From positions 1 through 64,000 of the forward strand of contig JACXUM010000020.1 of NCBI GenBank assembly GCA_014763895.1: a stretch of DNA of 64,000 bases, given 5' to 3'. The DNA is from Campylobacterales bacterium (GTDB taxonomy: Bacteria > Campylobacterota > Campylobacteria > Campylobacterales > Sulfurovaceae). The notes beneath the pieces were generated by a model. The model was not told the origin of the DNA. It saw only the letters and a program-made list of their open reading frames with translations, and did not search any database. The position numbers and the translations under genes were made by a program. Shown here one piece after another: positions 25,560-34,312 of this stretch (positions are counted from its first letter, which is position 1; every line of letters starts with the position of its first letter).

Positions 25560-27434
25560 TTATTCAAATATCTCTGCCGGAATACCGTCGATATATCCTA
25601 CAAAAGCTTTTCTGTCATCATCTGTTGCATCTTCCAGCAAAGCCGTATTAGGTTTTGCCCCAGTAGCACTTTTAGGATTGTCTGAGAAAGGGTGCTGTGC
25701 ATTGAGCATTAAAATACCTTTATCTTCAACCACACTTTGATCAATACCGGTTACCTCTGCACCGATAGGCAAAGAAGCAATTCTTGTCATAGTTTGTGTC
25801 TGGGTATTGTATGCCCAGCTCATGTTGTTGACATGAGATTTTGTATCTTCACTGATCAGCAATGTATCATGTCCAATATAAGTAATATTGTCAGGGTTTG
25901 AAATACCGTTTGGATCACATGCCCACTCATCTGCATATGCATCACCTGCGACTAAAGGTTTTCCTGCAATAATTGCATTCATATGAGTTCCATTATAATT
26001 AGAGTCCAAAGAGATTTCATAGACTGCACCACATGCATTTTTCTTCAATCTAATGTCGTTGATCGGTTCCATTCCTTTATAATTGTCTTCCATACTGTTT
26101 TTGATTTCACTCATCGCAACATAGAGTACATTTTTATCTTTGTTGTAAGAAAGACCTTCTTCTTTTTTAAATTCTACGGAAGCACCTCTGTAAGCTGCAT
26201 ATTTTCGTGATTCCAAGAATGCAGCCGCTTTATCCATATTAGGCTTTAATGCTAAACATTCGATCTTATCATCTTCATACACTTTTGTATATCCTGTAGC
26301 ACAGTTTCCGTTTTCATCTGGGCTAGCTATTTCAAAGATATCAGTCAAACTCATTTTTGAATCGATCATTGTTTTGATCTCACTGTCTTTTGCATGTCCA
26401 AGCTCGATCCAGTTTAAATCAAATGAGCCGCCGTTTTGATCTGAAGTCTGATTGACCTTTGCAGCGTAAAGTGTGCCTTCCCATTCTGCTTTGAAATCTG
26501 TGATCTTACTGTCAGATACAAATTTCCACAATCCTTTTGCCGTACCGTCATCACTCATATAGACCGTTTTGCCATCCGGCATCATTGCAGCCAACTCAGG
26601 TGTATATTTGCCCGTTACATAGTGTTTTGCTACTTTATTTGTACCATCAGACTGCGGTTGAACTTCTACAATGTATCCATAATTGTAAGGTTTAAAACTA
26701 TCTCCGTTATACCCATTGTTTTTATCGATAGTCGTATCATTGAAGTATTTGTTCATACCATCTACATAACTACAAAAAGCATTTGGTTTGCCATTTGTAT
26801 CATTACCGCTGCCATCCAAAGCACAATCCGCATAAAACGGTGAATTGTTATCAGCAAATACAGAATTTAAAGAGTAATCCTCTTCCCCGCCCAAATGGCT
26901 TCCGTAAGCTGTTTTCGTACTGGCACAATTGATAATCGTACCACCGATAGAGGCCAGGTCAACCGGTTTTGTATTGATTGCTTTTAAGACACCGTCTTGA
27001 ACTTGAACTTCTGTATGGTAAAGTTCACCGGGTGCCTCTTCCATATGTGTGATAAGATAGCTTTTATTGCCTACATTGATCATTGAGTTACCATCAGGTC
27101 CATCTGAGATATCTTCAGAACCGTCAGTATTTAAAACAGGATTTCCATCTTTATCCGTAATCAGGCCAATAGTCCCTGTTCCAATTGAATCACCCATTTT
27201 TGACAAGATCTTGTAACTGAGCGGATACTCCTTGCTAGTATTATCATCATATGTTACGATCATTTTAGGGGAGACACGCATTTGCGTTTTTTCAGAGTCA
27301 TTTGCAGATAGTTCAACGGGTTCAAAGGCAATTGATTTTACTTCTGCTGAAACCTTATCATTATTATTGCTGTCACAAGCTGTAAAAGTTAAAGAAAGTG
27401 CACCTAAAGTCAAAACCGGGAGAATATATTTCAT
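25560..27434 (-). CDS. PhoX-like (DUF839) lipoprotein
   Basis: A 624-residue protein with a Sec lipoprotein signal (LSLTFTAC, C20). The body matches the PhoX/DUF839 propeller family: GSHLGGEEDY, MMPDGKTVYMSDDG, EGLSYNKDKNVLYVAMSE and CDPNGISNPDNITY. PhoX enzymes are calcium- and iron-dependent alkaline phosphatases, usually exported by Tat; here the signal is of the lipoprotein type and no twin arginine is seen. Phosphatase activity is thus plausible but unproven. It pairs with the haem lipoprotein downstream. A hairpin upstream overlaps its ribosome-binding site. Confidence 0.78.
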   Translation of the reverse strand: MKYILPVLTLGALSLTFTACDSNNNDKVSAEVKSIAFEPVELSANDSEKTQMRVSPKMIVTYDDNTSKEYPLSYKILSKMGDSIGTGTIGLITDKDGNPVLNTDGSEDISDGPDGNSMINVGNKSYLITHMEEAPGELYHTEVQVQDGVLKAINTKPVDLASIGGTIINCASTKTAYGSHLGGEEDYSLNSVFADNNSPFYADCALDGSGNDTNGKPNAFCSYVDGMNKYFNDTTIDKNNGYNGDSFKPYNYGYIVEVQPQSDGTNKVAKHYVTGKYTPELAAMMPDGKTVYMSDDGTAKGLWKFVSDSKITDFKAEWEGTLYAAKVNQTSDQNGGSFDLNWIELGHAKDSEIKTMIDSKMSLTDIFEIASPDENGNCATGYTKVYEDDKIECLALKPNMDKAAAFLESRKYAAYRGASVEFKKEEGLSYNKDKNVLYVAMSEIKNSMEDNYKGMEPINDIRLKKNACGAVYEISLDSNYNGTHMNAIIAGKPLVAGDAYADEWACDPNGISNPDNITYIGHDTLLISEDTKSHVNNMSWAYNTQTQTMTRIASLPIGAEVTGIDQSVVEDKGILMLNAQHPFSDNPKSATGAKPNTALLEDATDDDRKAFVGYIDGIPAEIFE

Positions 27435-27439
27435 TGTTA

Positions 27440-27469
27440 AATCCTTGCATTTTTTTGGGATGCAGGATT
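27440..27469 (-). promoter_or_regulatory. Hairpin covering the ribosome-binding site of the PhoX-like gene
   Basis: AATCCTTGCAT (27440-27450) pairs with ATGCAGGATT (27460-27469), ten pairs with one bulged base and a 9-base loop. On the mRNA the arm next to the ATG contains the AAGGA ribosome-binding site, so the fold would hide it. This may control translation or be a processing site. Confidence 0.5.
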
Positions 27470-27549
27470 ATAAAAAAATTAGTAACAATTGGATTTCAAA
27501 AATATTTCAGAAATGTTATAAAAAATTTGGAGAAGTTAGTTATCTTTAT

Positions 27550-27579
27550 ATTGTCAAGAAGCAGCTGCTTCTTGACAAT
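27550..27579. terminator. Perfect 30-bp palindrome over the end of the perR-like gene
   Basis: The arm ATTGTCAAGAAGCAG at 27550-27564 is exactly inverted at 27565-27579. In RNA it makes a stem of about 13 pairs with a 4-base loop. It contains the stop codon and last codons (EAAAS) of the Fur-family gene. No U-run follows on either strand, so it may be a weak terminator, an mRNA 3' stabiliser or a protein site. Confidence 0.55.
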
Positions 27580-27976
27580 GGCTACAGATACCATAAAGAT
27601 TGATCTGTTGTTTGGTAAGCTTGAAATGCTCCTGCTGCGTCAAAAAGGCAAAAATCTCATCCGTACCAGCACTGCACGGTCGGTCTTCGACTTCGCCGCA
27701 CTCAGTACAGATCAGATGCATATGGTCACGCTTTGCAAGTTCATACTTTGATTTATTGCCTACAATAGGGACTTCCACCAATACACTGTTTTCAACCATA
27801 ATAATAATATTTTTATAAATCGTCGCAACAGAAAGAGAAGGATGCACCTTTCTTACCTCTTCATAGATCGCTTCGATAGTAATGTGCCCATATTTATCAA
27901 TCACTTCTAAAATATGCAAACGTTGAAATGTTGCTTTCAGCCCGCTCTCTTTAAGGAGCGTTACATAATCGCTCAT
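27554..27976 (-). CDS. perR: Fur-family regulator, PerR-like
   Basis: A 140-residue protein with the Fur winged helix (KATFQRLHILEVI, SVATIYKNI) and a C-terminal metal domain with two zinc CxxC pairs, ICTECG and ICSHC, plus RDHMHLIC. It is located directly downstream of a 2-Cys peroxiredoxin gene, which favours a peroxide-sensing PerR role over Fur. Orthology to Fur or PerR cannot be settled by eye. Hairpins flank the gene on both sides. Confidence 0.82.
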   Translation of the reverse strand: MSDYVTLLKESGLKATFQRLHILEVIDKYGHITIEAIYEEVRKVHPSLSVATIYKNIIIMVENSVLVEVPIVGNKSKYELAKRDHMHLICTECGEVEDRPCSAGTDEIFAFLTQQEHFKLTKQQINLYGICSHCQEAAAS

Positions 27977-28038
27977 ATTTGTCCTTTCAAATTATCATAC
28001 TGTATACCGCAGTATCCACTATCATAATCTGCATCTTT

Positions 28039-28063
28039 TTCCCGTCTCAATATGAGACGGGAA
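28039..28063. terminator. GC-rich hairpin between peroxiredoxin and perR
   Basis: An 11-pair perfect stem (TCCCGTCTCA with TGAGACGGGA plus one outer T-A pair) around a 3-base loop, in the 95-base gap between the two genes. It would partly separate the abundant peroxiredoxin mRNA from perR. There is no U-run on the transcribed strand, so it may be a stabiliser or partial terminator. Confidence 0.55.
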
Positions 28064-28071
28064 TAGAAAGA

Positions 28072-28668
28072 TTACAGTTCTTCTGCGTGTTTTGCAAGAT
28101 ATTCAGCTACACCTTCGGTGTTGGCTTTCATACCTTCATCACCTTTTTGCCATCCTGCCGGACATACTTCCCCATGCTCGTTTGTAAAGATCATTGTATC
28201 AACCATTCTGATCATCTCATCAATGTTTCTACCAAGTGGAAGGTCATTGATCACAGCATGTCTAACTGTACCATCCGCATCGATTAAGAATGAACCTCTA
28301 AGTGCCACAGATTCATCAAACAACACATCATAATCTCTAGCGATCTGTTTGTTAAGATCTGCTACAAGCGGGTACTTAATTCTGCCGATACCACCATTTT
28401 CTACCGGTGTTTTTCTCCATGCAAAATGTGAGAATTGGCTGTCTACAGATACGCCGATCACGTTTACGCCTCTGCTTGTAAATTCTTCGATTCTATGAGA
28501 GAAAGCAATGATCTCAGACGGACAAACGAATGTAAAGTCCAATGGATAGAAGAAAAGAACGGCACCTTTTGGTCCAAGGTTTTCCATCAAATTAAAATTG
28601 TCTACGATCGAACCGTTTGCGAGCACGGCTGTAGCTGTAAAATCTGGGGCTTTTTTAGTTACTAACAT
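28072..28668 (-). CDS. 2-Cys peroxiredoxin (AhpC/TsaA family)
   Basis: A 198-residue thiol peroxidase reducing hydrogen peroxide and alkyl peroxides. The peroxidatic cysteine is C49 in DFTFVCPSE, and the resolving cysteine lies near residue 169 in GEVCPAGW; the C-terminal helix follows, giving the typical dimeric 2-Cys type. It is upstream of the PerR-like regulator on the same strand, a common pairing for peroxide response. The 133-base upstream gap is AT-rich and probably carries the promoter. Confidence 0.95.
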   Translation of the reverse strand: MLVTKKAPDFTATAVLANGSIVDNFNLMENLGPKGAVLFFYPLDFTFVCPSEIIAFSHRIEEFTSRGVNVIGVSVDSQFSHFAWRKTPVENGGIGRIKYPLVADLNKQIARDYDVLFDESVALRGSFLIDADGTVRHAVINDLPLGRNIDEMIRMVDTMIFTNEHGEVCPAGWQKGDEGMKANTEGVAEYLAKHAEEL

Positions 28669-28773
28669 TCTGTTTCCTTAACGATAATTTTTATTAACAA
28701 AAATATTTTATCATAATATCTTTAAAAAAAATTGAAAGATTGAAAGAAAAAGTGAAATGAAGTACAAGAAATC

Positions 28774-28793
28774 GAAAGACAGAAACGTCTTTC
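28774..28793 (-). terminator. Terminator after the UbiD-family gene
   Basis: GAAAGAC (28774-28780) and GTCTTTC (28787-28793) form a 7-pair stem with a 6-base loop just after the stop of the gene at 28802. On the minus strand it is followed by GATTTCTTGT. Confidence 0.6.
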
Positions 28794-28801
28794 AAAATAG
28801 A

Positions 28802-30625
28802 TTATTTAAACGGCAAAAGTCCGAAATGTCTGATAAACGTTTCGTCGATGTCGATAATCCCTTTTGCCTGCAAACGATCCAATACCTCTTTGGTACAGAA
28901 GGTATCACCAGGCCATTCCCTGTCGTATCTATCATGTTTATCTTTATTCGTACCGTCTATGGCAATGAATGGTTCCAAAACAATATCCCTTTGTGCATCA
29001 ATATTATTGGCGACTCTCCAGATCAACATATAAGAATTGCCAAGCTCATTATTTGCTTTATCCACGATCACGAGCAGTTTGATATGCTTTTTAAGCTCAT
29101 GCAGTTTTGAGATCATATATTTTTGGGACTCTTTTTTTGCTACGGAAATCACACAGACCGGTGTCTTTGTATGGATCATGTACTGCTTAACCTCACAGAT
29201 ATTTTCATCGATCTGTTGCATCTTTTCAAGCAATACTGCATCGCTGATCAGCTCTTCAACCCCCTTTTCTATCTCGTCATCGGTCGCATCGATACCCAGT
29301 TTCCCACCGACGAACTGCTCAGGCGAAGAGTGGTCAAGATGGTCTACGATCCCATGGGTGATAAGTATCTTACTCTTCTCAAGTCGGTTTAGAATATGTT
29401 CGGTTAGTTTTTCATGATTTTCAAGATCAGGTGCATGTTCTCCAACAAAAATCGCATGTTTGACAAAACTCATCTGCCCGACACCCCAGAAGGCATGCAT
29501 AAATTGCTGTGCATGCCCTTTATAGAGTGTTTTCATTTTTGCCAGGATCAGATTATGAAAGACCCCGTTTTCAGGCATATTATAATCGATCAGATCCGGT
29601 GCCATGGGTTTGAGCAAAGGTAAGAAGATGCGCTCGGTCCCCCATCCCATATATTTGTCTTCAAGCGGCGGTTTACCTACGACCGTCGCCTGGAATACCG
29701 GGTTTTTTCTCATTGTGATCGTTTCAACATCCAAAACAGGAAACGGCTCTTTGAGGGTATAATACCCGGTATGATCCCCAAACGGTCCTTCGATCTCTCT
29801 TTGTGTCGGATCCACAAACCCTTCAATCACGATATCCACATCATGGGGGATATAGATGTCATTGGTGATAGACTTGACCAATCGTGCATTTTGGTTGCGT
29901 ACAAACCCGTAGAGAAGAAGTTCAAACATGCCATGCGGCATCGGGGCCTGCCCGCACCAGATATAAAGCGGATCTCCTCCAATGGCAACCGTTACGGGCA
30001 TCTTTTTACCCGCCTTTTCATACTGGTCAAAAAAATGAGATGCATCCTTATGTATCTGCCAATGCAGTCCAAGTCTATCCTTACCGTACTGCTGTAGCCT
30101 GTACATACCAAGGTTTTGCATTTTGCCATCGAGACTTTGGGTGTAGACCTGTCCCATTGTGATAAAAGGGCCTCCGTCTTCCTCCCATGTTTTCAAGATA
30201 GGGAGTTTATCAAGATCGACTTCTTTTTTAGAGTAAATCACTTCTTGACATTCTCCCCTGCCATTTAGACGTTTCGGAAAAACATTTTTAAGCGCGAATA
30301 GTTTGGGAAGCATTGCAAGTTTGGCTAAGAAACCATGAGGCGGTTTGAGCTTCATCAGCTCATCGATTCCTTGTGCTATATCATCTGGATGTTTTCCAAA
30401 AATCTTTTGCGTGATCTCTTTGTTTGCAAAGATATTCATGAGAACAGGGATATCATAGGTGATCCCTTTTGCTTTACTGACAGGATTTGTAAAAAGCAGT
30501 GGTCTGGAATCTTCTTTTTTAACTTCGATATAGGCAACATGCGGAATCTCAAGCTCCACATCCAAAGGTTCTTCAATGATCTTTAAATTACCGTTTTCTT
30601 TCAACCATTTAACTACATCTGTCAT
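28802..30625 (-). CDS. UbiD-family decarboxylase, probably futalosine-route menaquinone synthesis
   Basis: A protein of about 607 residues of the UbiD family, which use prenylated FMN to decarboxylate aromatic or unsaturated acids. Visible motifs include GPFITMGQVYT, LHWQIHKDASHF, AIGGDPLYIWCG, and EIEGPFGDHTGYY with the catalytic Glu region. Campylobacterota make menaquinone by the futalosine route, where a UbiD-like enzyme acts late, so that role is inferred. I chose the ATG at 30625 because AAGGG lies about 9 bases upstream; an ATG at 30634 touches that site. It ends the hemA-hemC operon. Confidence 0.82.
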   Translation of the reverse strand: MTDVVKWLKENGNLKIIEEPLDVELEIPHVAYIEVKKEDSRPLLFTNPVSKAKGITYDIPVLMNIFANKEITQKIFGKHPDDIAQGIDELMKLKPPHGFLAKLAMLPKLFALKNVFPKRLNGRGECQEVIYSKKEVDLDKLPILKTWEEDGGPFITMGQVYTQSLDGKMQNLGMYRLQQYGKDRLGLHWQIHKDASHFFDQYEKAGKKMPVTVAIGGDPLYIWCGQAPMPHGMFELLLYGFVRNQNARLVKSITNDIYIPHDVDIVIEGFVDPTQREIEGPFGDHTGYYTLKEPFPVLDVETITMRKNPVFQATVVGKPPLEDKYMGWGTERIFLPLLKPMAPDLIDYNMPENGVFHNLILAKMKTLYKGHAQQFMHAFWGVGQMSFVKHAIFVGEHAPDLENHEKLTEHILNRLEKSKILITHGIVDHLDHSSPEQFVGGKLGIDATDDEIEKGVEELISDAVLLEKMQQIDENICEVKQYMIHTKTPVCVISVAKKESQKYMISKLHELKKHIKLLVIVDKANNELGNSYMLIWRVANNIDAQRDIVLEPFIAIDGTNKDKHDRYDREWPGDTFCTKEVLDRLQAKGIIDIDETFIRHFGLLPFK

Positions 30626-30631
30626 ATCTAT

Positions 30632-30653
30632 CATCCCTTACTTTTAAGGGATG
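30632..30653 (-). promoter_or_regulatory. Hairpin between hemC and the UbiD gene overlapping its ribosome-binding site
   Basis: CATCCCTTA (30632-30640) pairs exactly with TAAGGGATG (30645-30653) around a 4-base loop. The AAGGG used by the UbiD gene lies in the stem, so the fold would lower its translation or end part of the transcripts reading through from hemC. Confidence 0.5.
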
Positions 30654-30688
30654 TACTACTATCCCTCTTTTTCAAAAAATCTAAAAAA

Positions 30689-31642
30689 CTAAAGTCTCTC
30701 GGGGCGTTCGTCTTTGAAAGCAATCTCTTCGGCTTTTGAGAGTATCTCAAGGGCACCTTCAGCGATCATTTTCTCTGCAAGTTTATATCCCAGATCACTG
30801 CTTTGCTCAAGCAGTATAGAGAGTGTTTCCTCCATAATATGGGTTCCGTCCGGATATCCGAGCATTGCACGGACAGTCATTTCACCATTTTTGATGATGG
30901 CATTTACAGCAACCGGAGCAGAACATCCCGCACCGATCTTTGAAATGAAATCTCGCTCCACTTTGGTACACAAAAAACTCTCTTCATCGTTAAGACTCAT
31001 CGCTATTTGGCGAACCTTCTCGTTGGAACTGACGATCTCAATGCCCAAAGCTGCCTGCCCCATCGGCGGAATCATAAACTGAAGTCTTTCAACATAAGGG
31101 ATATCTTTGAGAAGATCGAGCCTATGAAGGCCAATGAAAGCCAGAATGATAGCATCATACTGCCCTTCTGCAAGCTTTCTTAAACGTGTATTGACATTAC
31201 CTCTTAGATCTTTGACCGTAAGATCCGGGCGTTTTTGAAGCAGCTGCATACGACGTCTCAGACTTGTCGTTCCGACCACTGCACCTTGAGGCAGATCACT
31301 TAGACTTTTGTATGTATGGGACAAAAATACATCGCTTTGATCCTGTCTTTTCGTAATGGCACACAGTTCCAGCCCCTCTGGGATAAAAGTCGGCACATCT
31401 TTCAAGGAATGAACTGCAAGATGTGCATTGCCTGCTAGCATCTCATCTTCAAGCTCTTTGGTAAAGTGGCCTTTCCCTCCCACCAATGCCAAAGGTTTAT
31501 CCAATATCTTGTCTCCTCTGGAAGTGATCTTGTTCAACGCAACTTCCACTTCCGGGAAACACTGCTCTATCCTATTTTTGATATGGTACGCTTGCCATAA
31601 GGCAAGCTCACTGGCCCTCGTTGCAATAATTAACTTTTCCAC
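30689..31642 (-). CDS. hemC: Porphobilinogen deaminase (hydroxymethylbilane synthase)
   Basis: HemC polymerises four porphobilinogens in haem synthesis. The 317 residues contain IATRASELALWQAYHI, the substrate-binding TSRGDKI, GKGHFTKELE, AVHSLKDVP, GTTSLRRRMQL, DLRGNVNTRL, and the dipyrromethane cofactor cysteine in KIGAGCSAPV. It follows the DsbC-like gene by 4 bases in the same operon as hemA, so two haem genes share the transcript. Confidence 0.96.
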   Translation of the reverse strand: MEKLIIATRASELALWQAYHIKNRIEQCFPEVEVALNKITSRGDKILDKPLALVGGKGHFTKELEDEMLAGNAHLAVHSLKDVPTFIPEGLELCAITKRQDQSDVFLSHTYKSLSDLPQGAVVGTTSLRRRMQLLQKRPDLTVKDLRGNVNTRLRKLAEGQYDAIILAFIGLHRLDLLKDIPYVERLQFMIPPMGQAALGIEIVSSNEKVRQIAMSLNDEESFLCTKVERDFISKIGAGCSAPVAVNAIIKNGEMTVRAMLGYPDGTHIMEETLSILLEQSSDLGYKLAEKMIAEGALEILSKAEEIAFKDERPERL

Positions 31643-31646
31643 TTGA

Positions 31647-32480
31647 CTACTTTATAAACTTTTTGTATCCGTCTCTCATTTTATCCCACTCACCGTCAAG
31701 ATAAATAGTTGGTGTACCGCTTACCATCATTTTACTGGCCCGATCTTCATCCAATCTCATTGCGGCTTTGACTTTTTCATCTTGTATCTGTGCGGCTGTT
31801 ATCTCATACCCTATCTGTTTTTTAACAGCTTCAATAATCTTATCAACATTGGTTTCTCTCGGATCGATCTTGAGAGCATACATCTTCTCTACAACATCTT
31901 TTTGTCCTGCTTCCTGCGCAATATGCATGATAGGAGTCAGTACACCAGATACCGGGTGAATATTTAAAAGAGGTAAGTGATAGTAATAAACAGCCAATAG
32001 ATCCGGATGTTCTTTTGATGCTTTGAAAATTTCAGGAACAACTTCCTGACAGAAAGGACACTGCGGATCGGAGAATACCAGCACTTTGTGCTTTGCATTC
32101 TTATTGCCAAATAGAAGATGTGCATCATCATACATCATGTCAGGAACAGTCGGTTTGATCTCGTCACGGTAGTCATTGCCTGTTTTAAGATCAGTTAAAT
32201 GTCCTGTGATCAAACCGTCTTTGACAAACATCGTTTCTGGTACATGAAGCTCTTTCCCCTGATACATAAGATCCAACGTCGTTAAAAGAACAGTCCAGCC
32301 GGCAAGTTTATCCACGTTTTTGCTTTCGATCACACTCACGCCTTTGATCTCCACCTGTGGATTTTTAACAAGACTCTTTTTAACGTATTTAACCAATAGT
32401 TTATTATCAGGTAGATCCGCTGCATTAAGGGACACGCTTATGATCAGTGTGCTCATCAATAATTTCGGCATCAATGACAT
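31647..32480 (-). CDS. Periplasmic thiol-disulfide protein, DsbC/thioredoxin-like
   Basis: A 277-residue protein with a signal peptide ([16 protein letters not shown]), an N-terminal region of about 100 residues like a DsbC dimerisation domain, and a thioredoxin-fold domain with the CPFC active site (FSDPQCPFCQEV) and cis-proline (SGTPTIY). A role in disulfide exchange in the periplasm is well supported. Isomerase versus oxidase cannot be decided. The ATG has AAGGAG upstream and lies inside the end of fxsA, a 56-base overlap in another frame. Confidence 0.82.
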   Translation of the reverse strand: MSLMPKLLMSTLIISVSLNAADLPDNKLLVKYVKKSLVKNPQVEIKGVSVIESKNVDKLAGWTVLLTTLDLMYQGKELHVPETMFVKDGLITGHLTDLKTGNDYRDEIKPTVPDMMYDDAHLLFGNKNAKHKVLVFSDPQCPFCQEVVPEIFKASKEHPDLLAVYYYHLPLLNIHPVSGVLTPIMHIAQEAGQKDVVEKMYALKIDPRETNVDKIIEAVKKQIGYEITAAQIQDEKVKAAMRLDEDRASKMMVSGTPTIYLDGEWDKMRDGYKKFIK

Positions 32481-32859
32481 TTTCTTCTCCTTTATATGGT
32501 TGATTCAAATCAAATATTTGTTGTTCAGGTGTTATTTTAGCAATGAATTGTAAATAAACTGCATAACTTAAAGCTATTACACCCAAAATATCACTCAATA
32601 CCCCTGGGATAATCAACAAAACAGCCCCGATAAAATAGGCTGTTGCTGCATCCCCAAACCCTTTCATACTCAGCTTGCCCTTGGCAACAGAATCAAGATT
32701 CTGCATCATTGTAAAAGGTGTAGACTGCAATAACCGTATACCGATCGCCATCGTTACCACTATCCATACCGCACTCCACACAAAGCCTATCTTCTCCCCA
32801 ACTTTCAAAGAAAGATAGAGTTCAAGCAGCAAAAACGGTATAAGCAGCAGGATCAGCAT
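32425..32859 (-). CDS. fxsA: FxsA-family membrane protein
   Basis: A protein of about 144 residues with three or four hydrophobic segments ([19 protein letters not shown], the [14 protein letters not shown] segment, [15 protein letters not shown]) and a charged tail. FxsA proteins are inner-membrane proteins of unclear role, named for reducing phage F exclusion when overproduced. The ATG at 32859 is chosen because AGAGG lies about 9 bases upstream. The start now lies within the shifted 3' end of proS, which appears to have lost its own tail. Confidence 0.75.
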   Translation of the reverse strand: MLILLLIPFLLLELYLSLKVGEKIGFVWSAVWIVVTMAIGIRLLQSTPFTMMQNLDSVAKGKLSMKGFGDAATAYFIGAVLLIIPGVLSDILGVIALSYAVYLQFIAKITPEQQIFDLNQPYKGEENVIDAEIIDEHTDHKRVP

Positions 32860-34312
32860 CAACAAACCTCTTGTTTGACCAGATCCGATCAAACGGTGCA
32901 GACTCTTTTGTCCAAATACATCCGCTATCATCATGATGTTGTTCGATGATCGCAGCCAGCAAACGGCTCACACCGATCCCATACGTTCCCATGACCATCG
33001 GTACCGACTTGCCATTCTCATCCAGGAAATTACAACCAAGAGGGTCTGAGTATCGCGTCCCAAGCTGGAAGATATGTCCGACCTCTATCCCTTTTGTATA
33101 ACGTAAAAGTCTTCCGCAATGCGCACAAAGATCACCTTCCTGTACGGCAACGAGATCAAAATATTCTGTTTTGGCATCTTTAAGATCGACACCGACTAAA
33201 TGGTAATCCTTTTCATTGGAACCACAGATCATGGATGAAGCTTCTTTCAAGGTCTCATCCAATACAACACGTACGCCATCAGGAACAACCCTCGGTCCCA
33301 TAAAACCAGGCACCAAACCGATCTCTTGCAATTCTTCTTCTGTAATTTCTATCAGATCATTGGCATCCACCGCATTACAAGCCTTGACCTCCTGAAGCTC
33401 GTCTGATCCCCTTAAAGCAAACAATACCACTTCACTTCGGCCTTCGTCATACAAAGCACGCATTGCAACCGTTTTAACCAAATAATATGGATCGACCTTA
33501 AAGAAAGCCGAGAGTTCATCTATTGTTTTTACATCCGGAGTATAAAACTTAGCAAATGCTGCTTCAGGTGCCTCCGCCTCACAAGCTCTCTCTCTGCGTA
33601 CAGCAGCTTCGATATTTGCTCCATACTCGCAACCGTCACAAACAACAATGGTATCTTCACCGCTGTCGGCTAGAACCATGAATTCTTTGCTTCCGCTTCC
33701 ACCGATTGCGCCGCTATCAGCTTCCACTACCCTAAAGTCAAGCCCTAACCTTGTAAAGATCTTTTTATAAGTTGTTTCCATCAATGCAAACTCACGCTGC
33801 ATATCTTCAATGGAAGTATGGAAACTGTATCCGTCCTTCATCAAAAACTCGCGTCCTCTCATCAATCCAAAACGCGGTCTGAGTTCATCACGGAATTTAA
33901 GATTGATCTGGTAGAGGTTTAATGGAAGCTGTTTATAGCTCTTCACACTTTGACGTACCAATGCAACCATCATTTCTTCGTGGGTTGGTCCCAAGATAAA
34001 GTCATTCTCTTTTCTGTCTTTAAAGCGTAACAGCTCCTTCCCGTACTTTTCAAATCTGCCACTCTCTTGCCACAATGATGCCGGTGTTACAAAACTCAGG
34101 CTCACTTCCTGGCAGCCTGCCCTGTCCAACTCCTCTTTCACGACACGCTCTACTCTATCCAACACCTTTTTCCCTAACGGCAAAAAGTTATAAAGCCCAC
34201 TGCCGCCTACCGATTGAATAAATCCTCCGCGGATCAGATAAATATGGCTTGGTAAAGTAGCTTCGCTAGGTGTCTCTTTTGTCGTATGCACCAAAAATCT
34301 TGAAAATCTCAC
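32822..34312 (-). CDS. proS: Prolyl-tRNA synthetase lacking the anticodon-binding domain
   Basis: The first ~474 residues are a normal bacterial ProS: class II motifs ([36 protein letters not shown]), the editing insertion with its YLVKT region, and [21 protein letters not shown]. After [11 protein letters not shown], where the C-terminal anticodon-binding domain of about 100 residues should begin, the sequence becomes [17 protein letters not shown], which is the fxsA upstream region and start read in another frame, and stops. The protein is 496 residues against about 570 for the family. This domain is needed for tRNA recognition, so the truncation is very unexpected for an essential enzyme. 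Assembly error, or a second proS elsewhere, must be considered. Confidence 0.85.
   Translation of the reverse strand: MRFSRFLVHTTKETPSEATLPSHIYLIRGGFIQSVGGSGLYNFLPLGKKVLDRVERVVKEELDRAGCQEVSLSFVTPASLWQESGRFEKYGKELLRFKDRKENDFILGPTHEEMMVALVRQSVKSYKQLPLNLYQINLKFRDELRPRFGLMRGREFLMKDGYSFHTSIEDMQREFALMETTYKKIFTRLGLDFRVVEADSGAIGGSGSKEFMVLADSGEDTIVVCDGCEYGANIEAAVRRERACEAEAPEAAFAKFYTPDVKTIDELSAFFKVDPYYLVKTVAMRALYDEGRSEVVLFALRGSDELQEVKACNAVDANDLIEITEEELQEIGLVPGFMGPRVVPDGVRVVLDETLKEASSMICGSNEKDYHLVGVDLKDAKTEYFDLVAVQEGDLCAHCGRLLRYTKGIEVGHIFQLGTRYSDPLGCNFLDENGKSVPMVMGTYGIGVSRLLAAIIEQHHDDSGCIWTKESAPFDRIWSNKRFVDADPAAYTVFAA

Noticed and set aside
24036-27603. Plus-strand frames opposite the haem and PhoX-like lipoprotein genes
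   Set aside because: They are antisense shadows with Cys/Ile-rich nonsense composition; the minus-strand genes have clear signals and motifs.
28669-28760. PerR or Fur box upstream of the peroxiredoxin
   Set aside because: The region is AT-rich with several partial GATAAT-like stretches, but none forms a clear 7-1-7 repeat.
28757-29110. 117-codon plus-strand frame opposite the end of the UbiD gene
   Set aside because: It overlaps the terminator and antisense strand of a well-supported gene.
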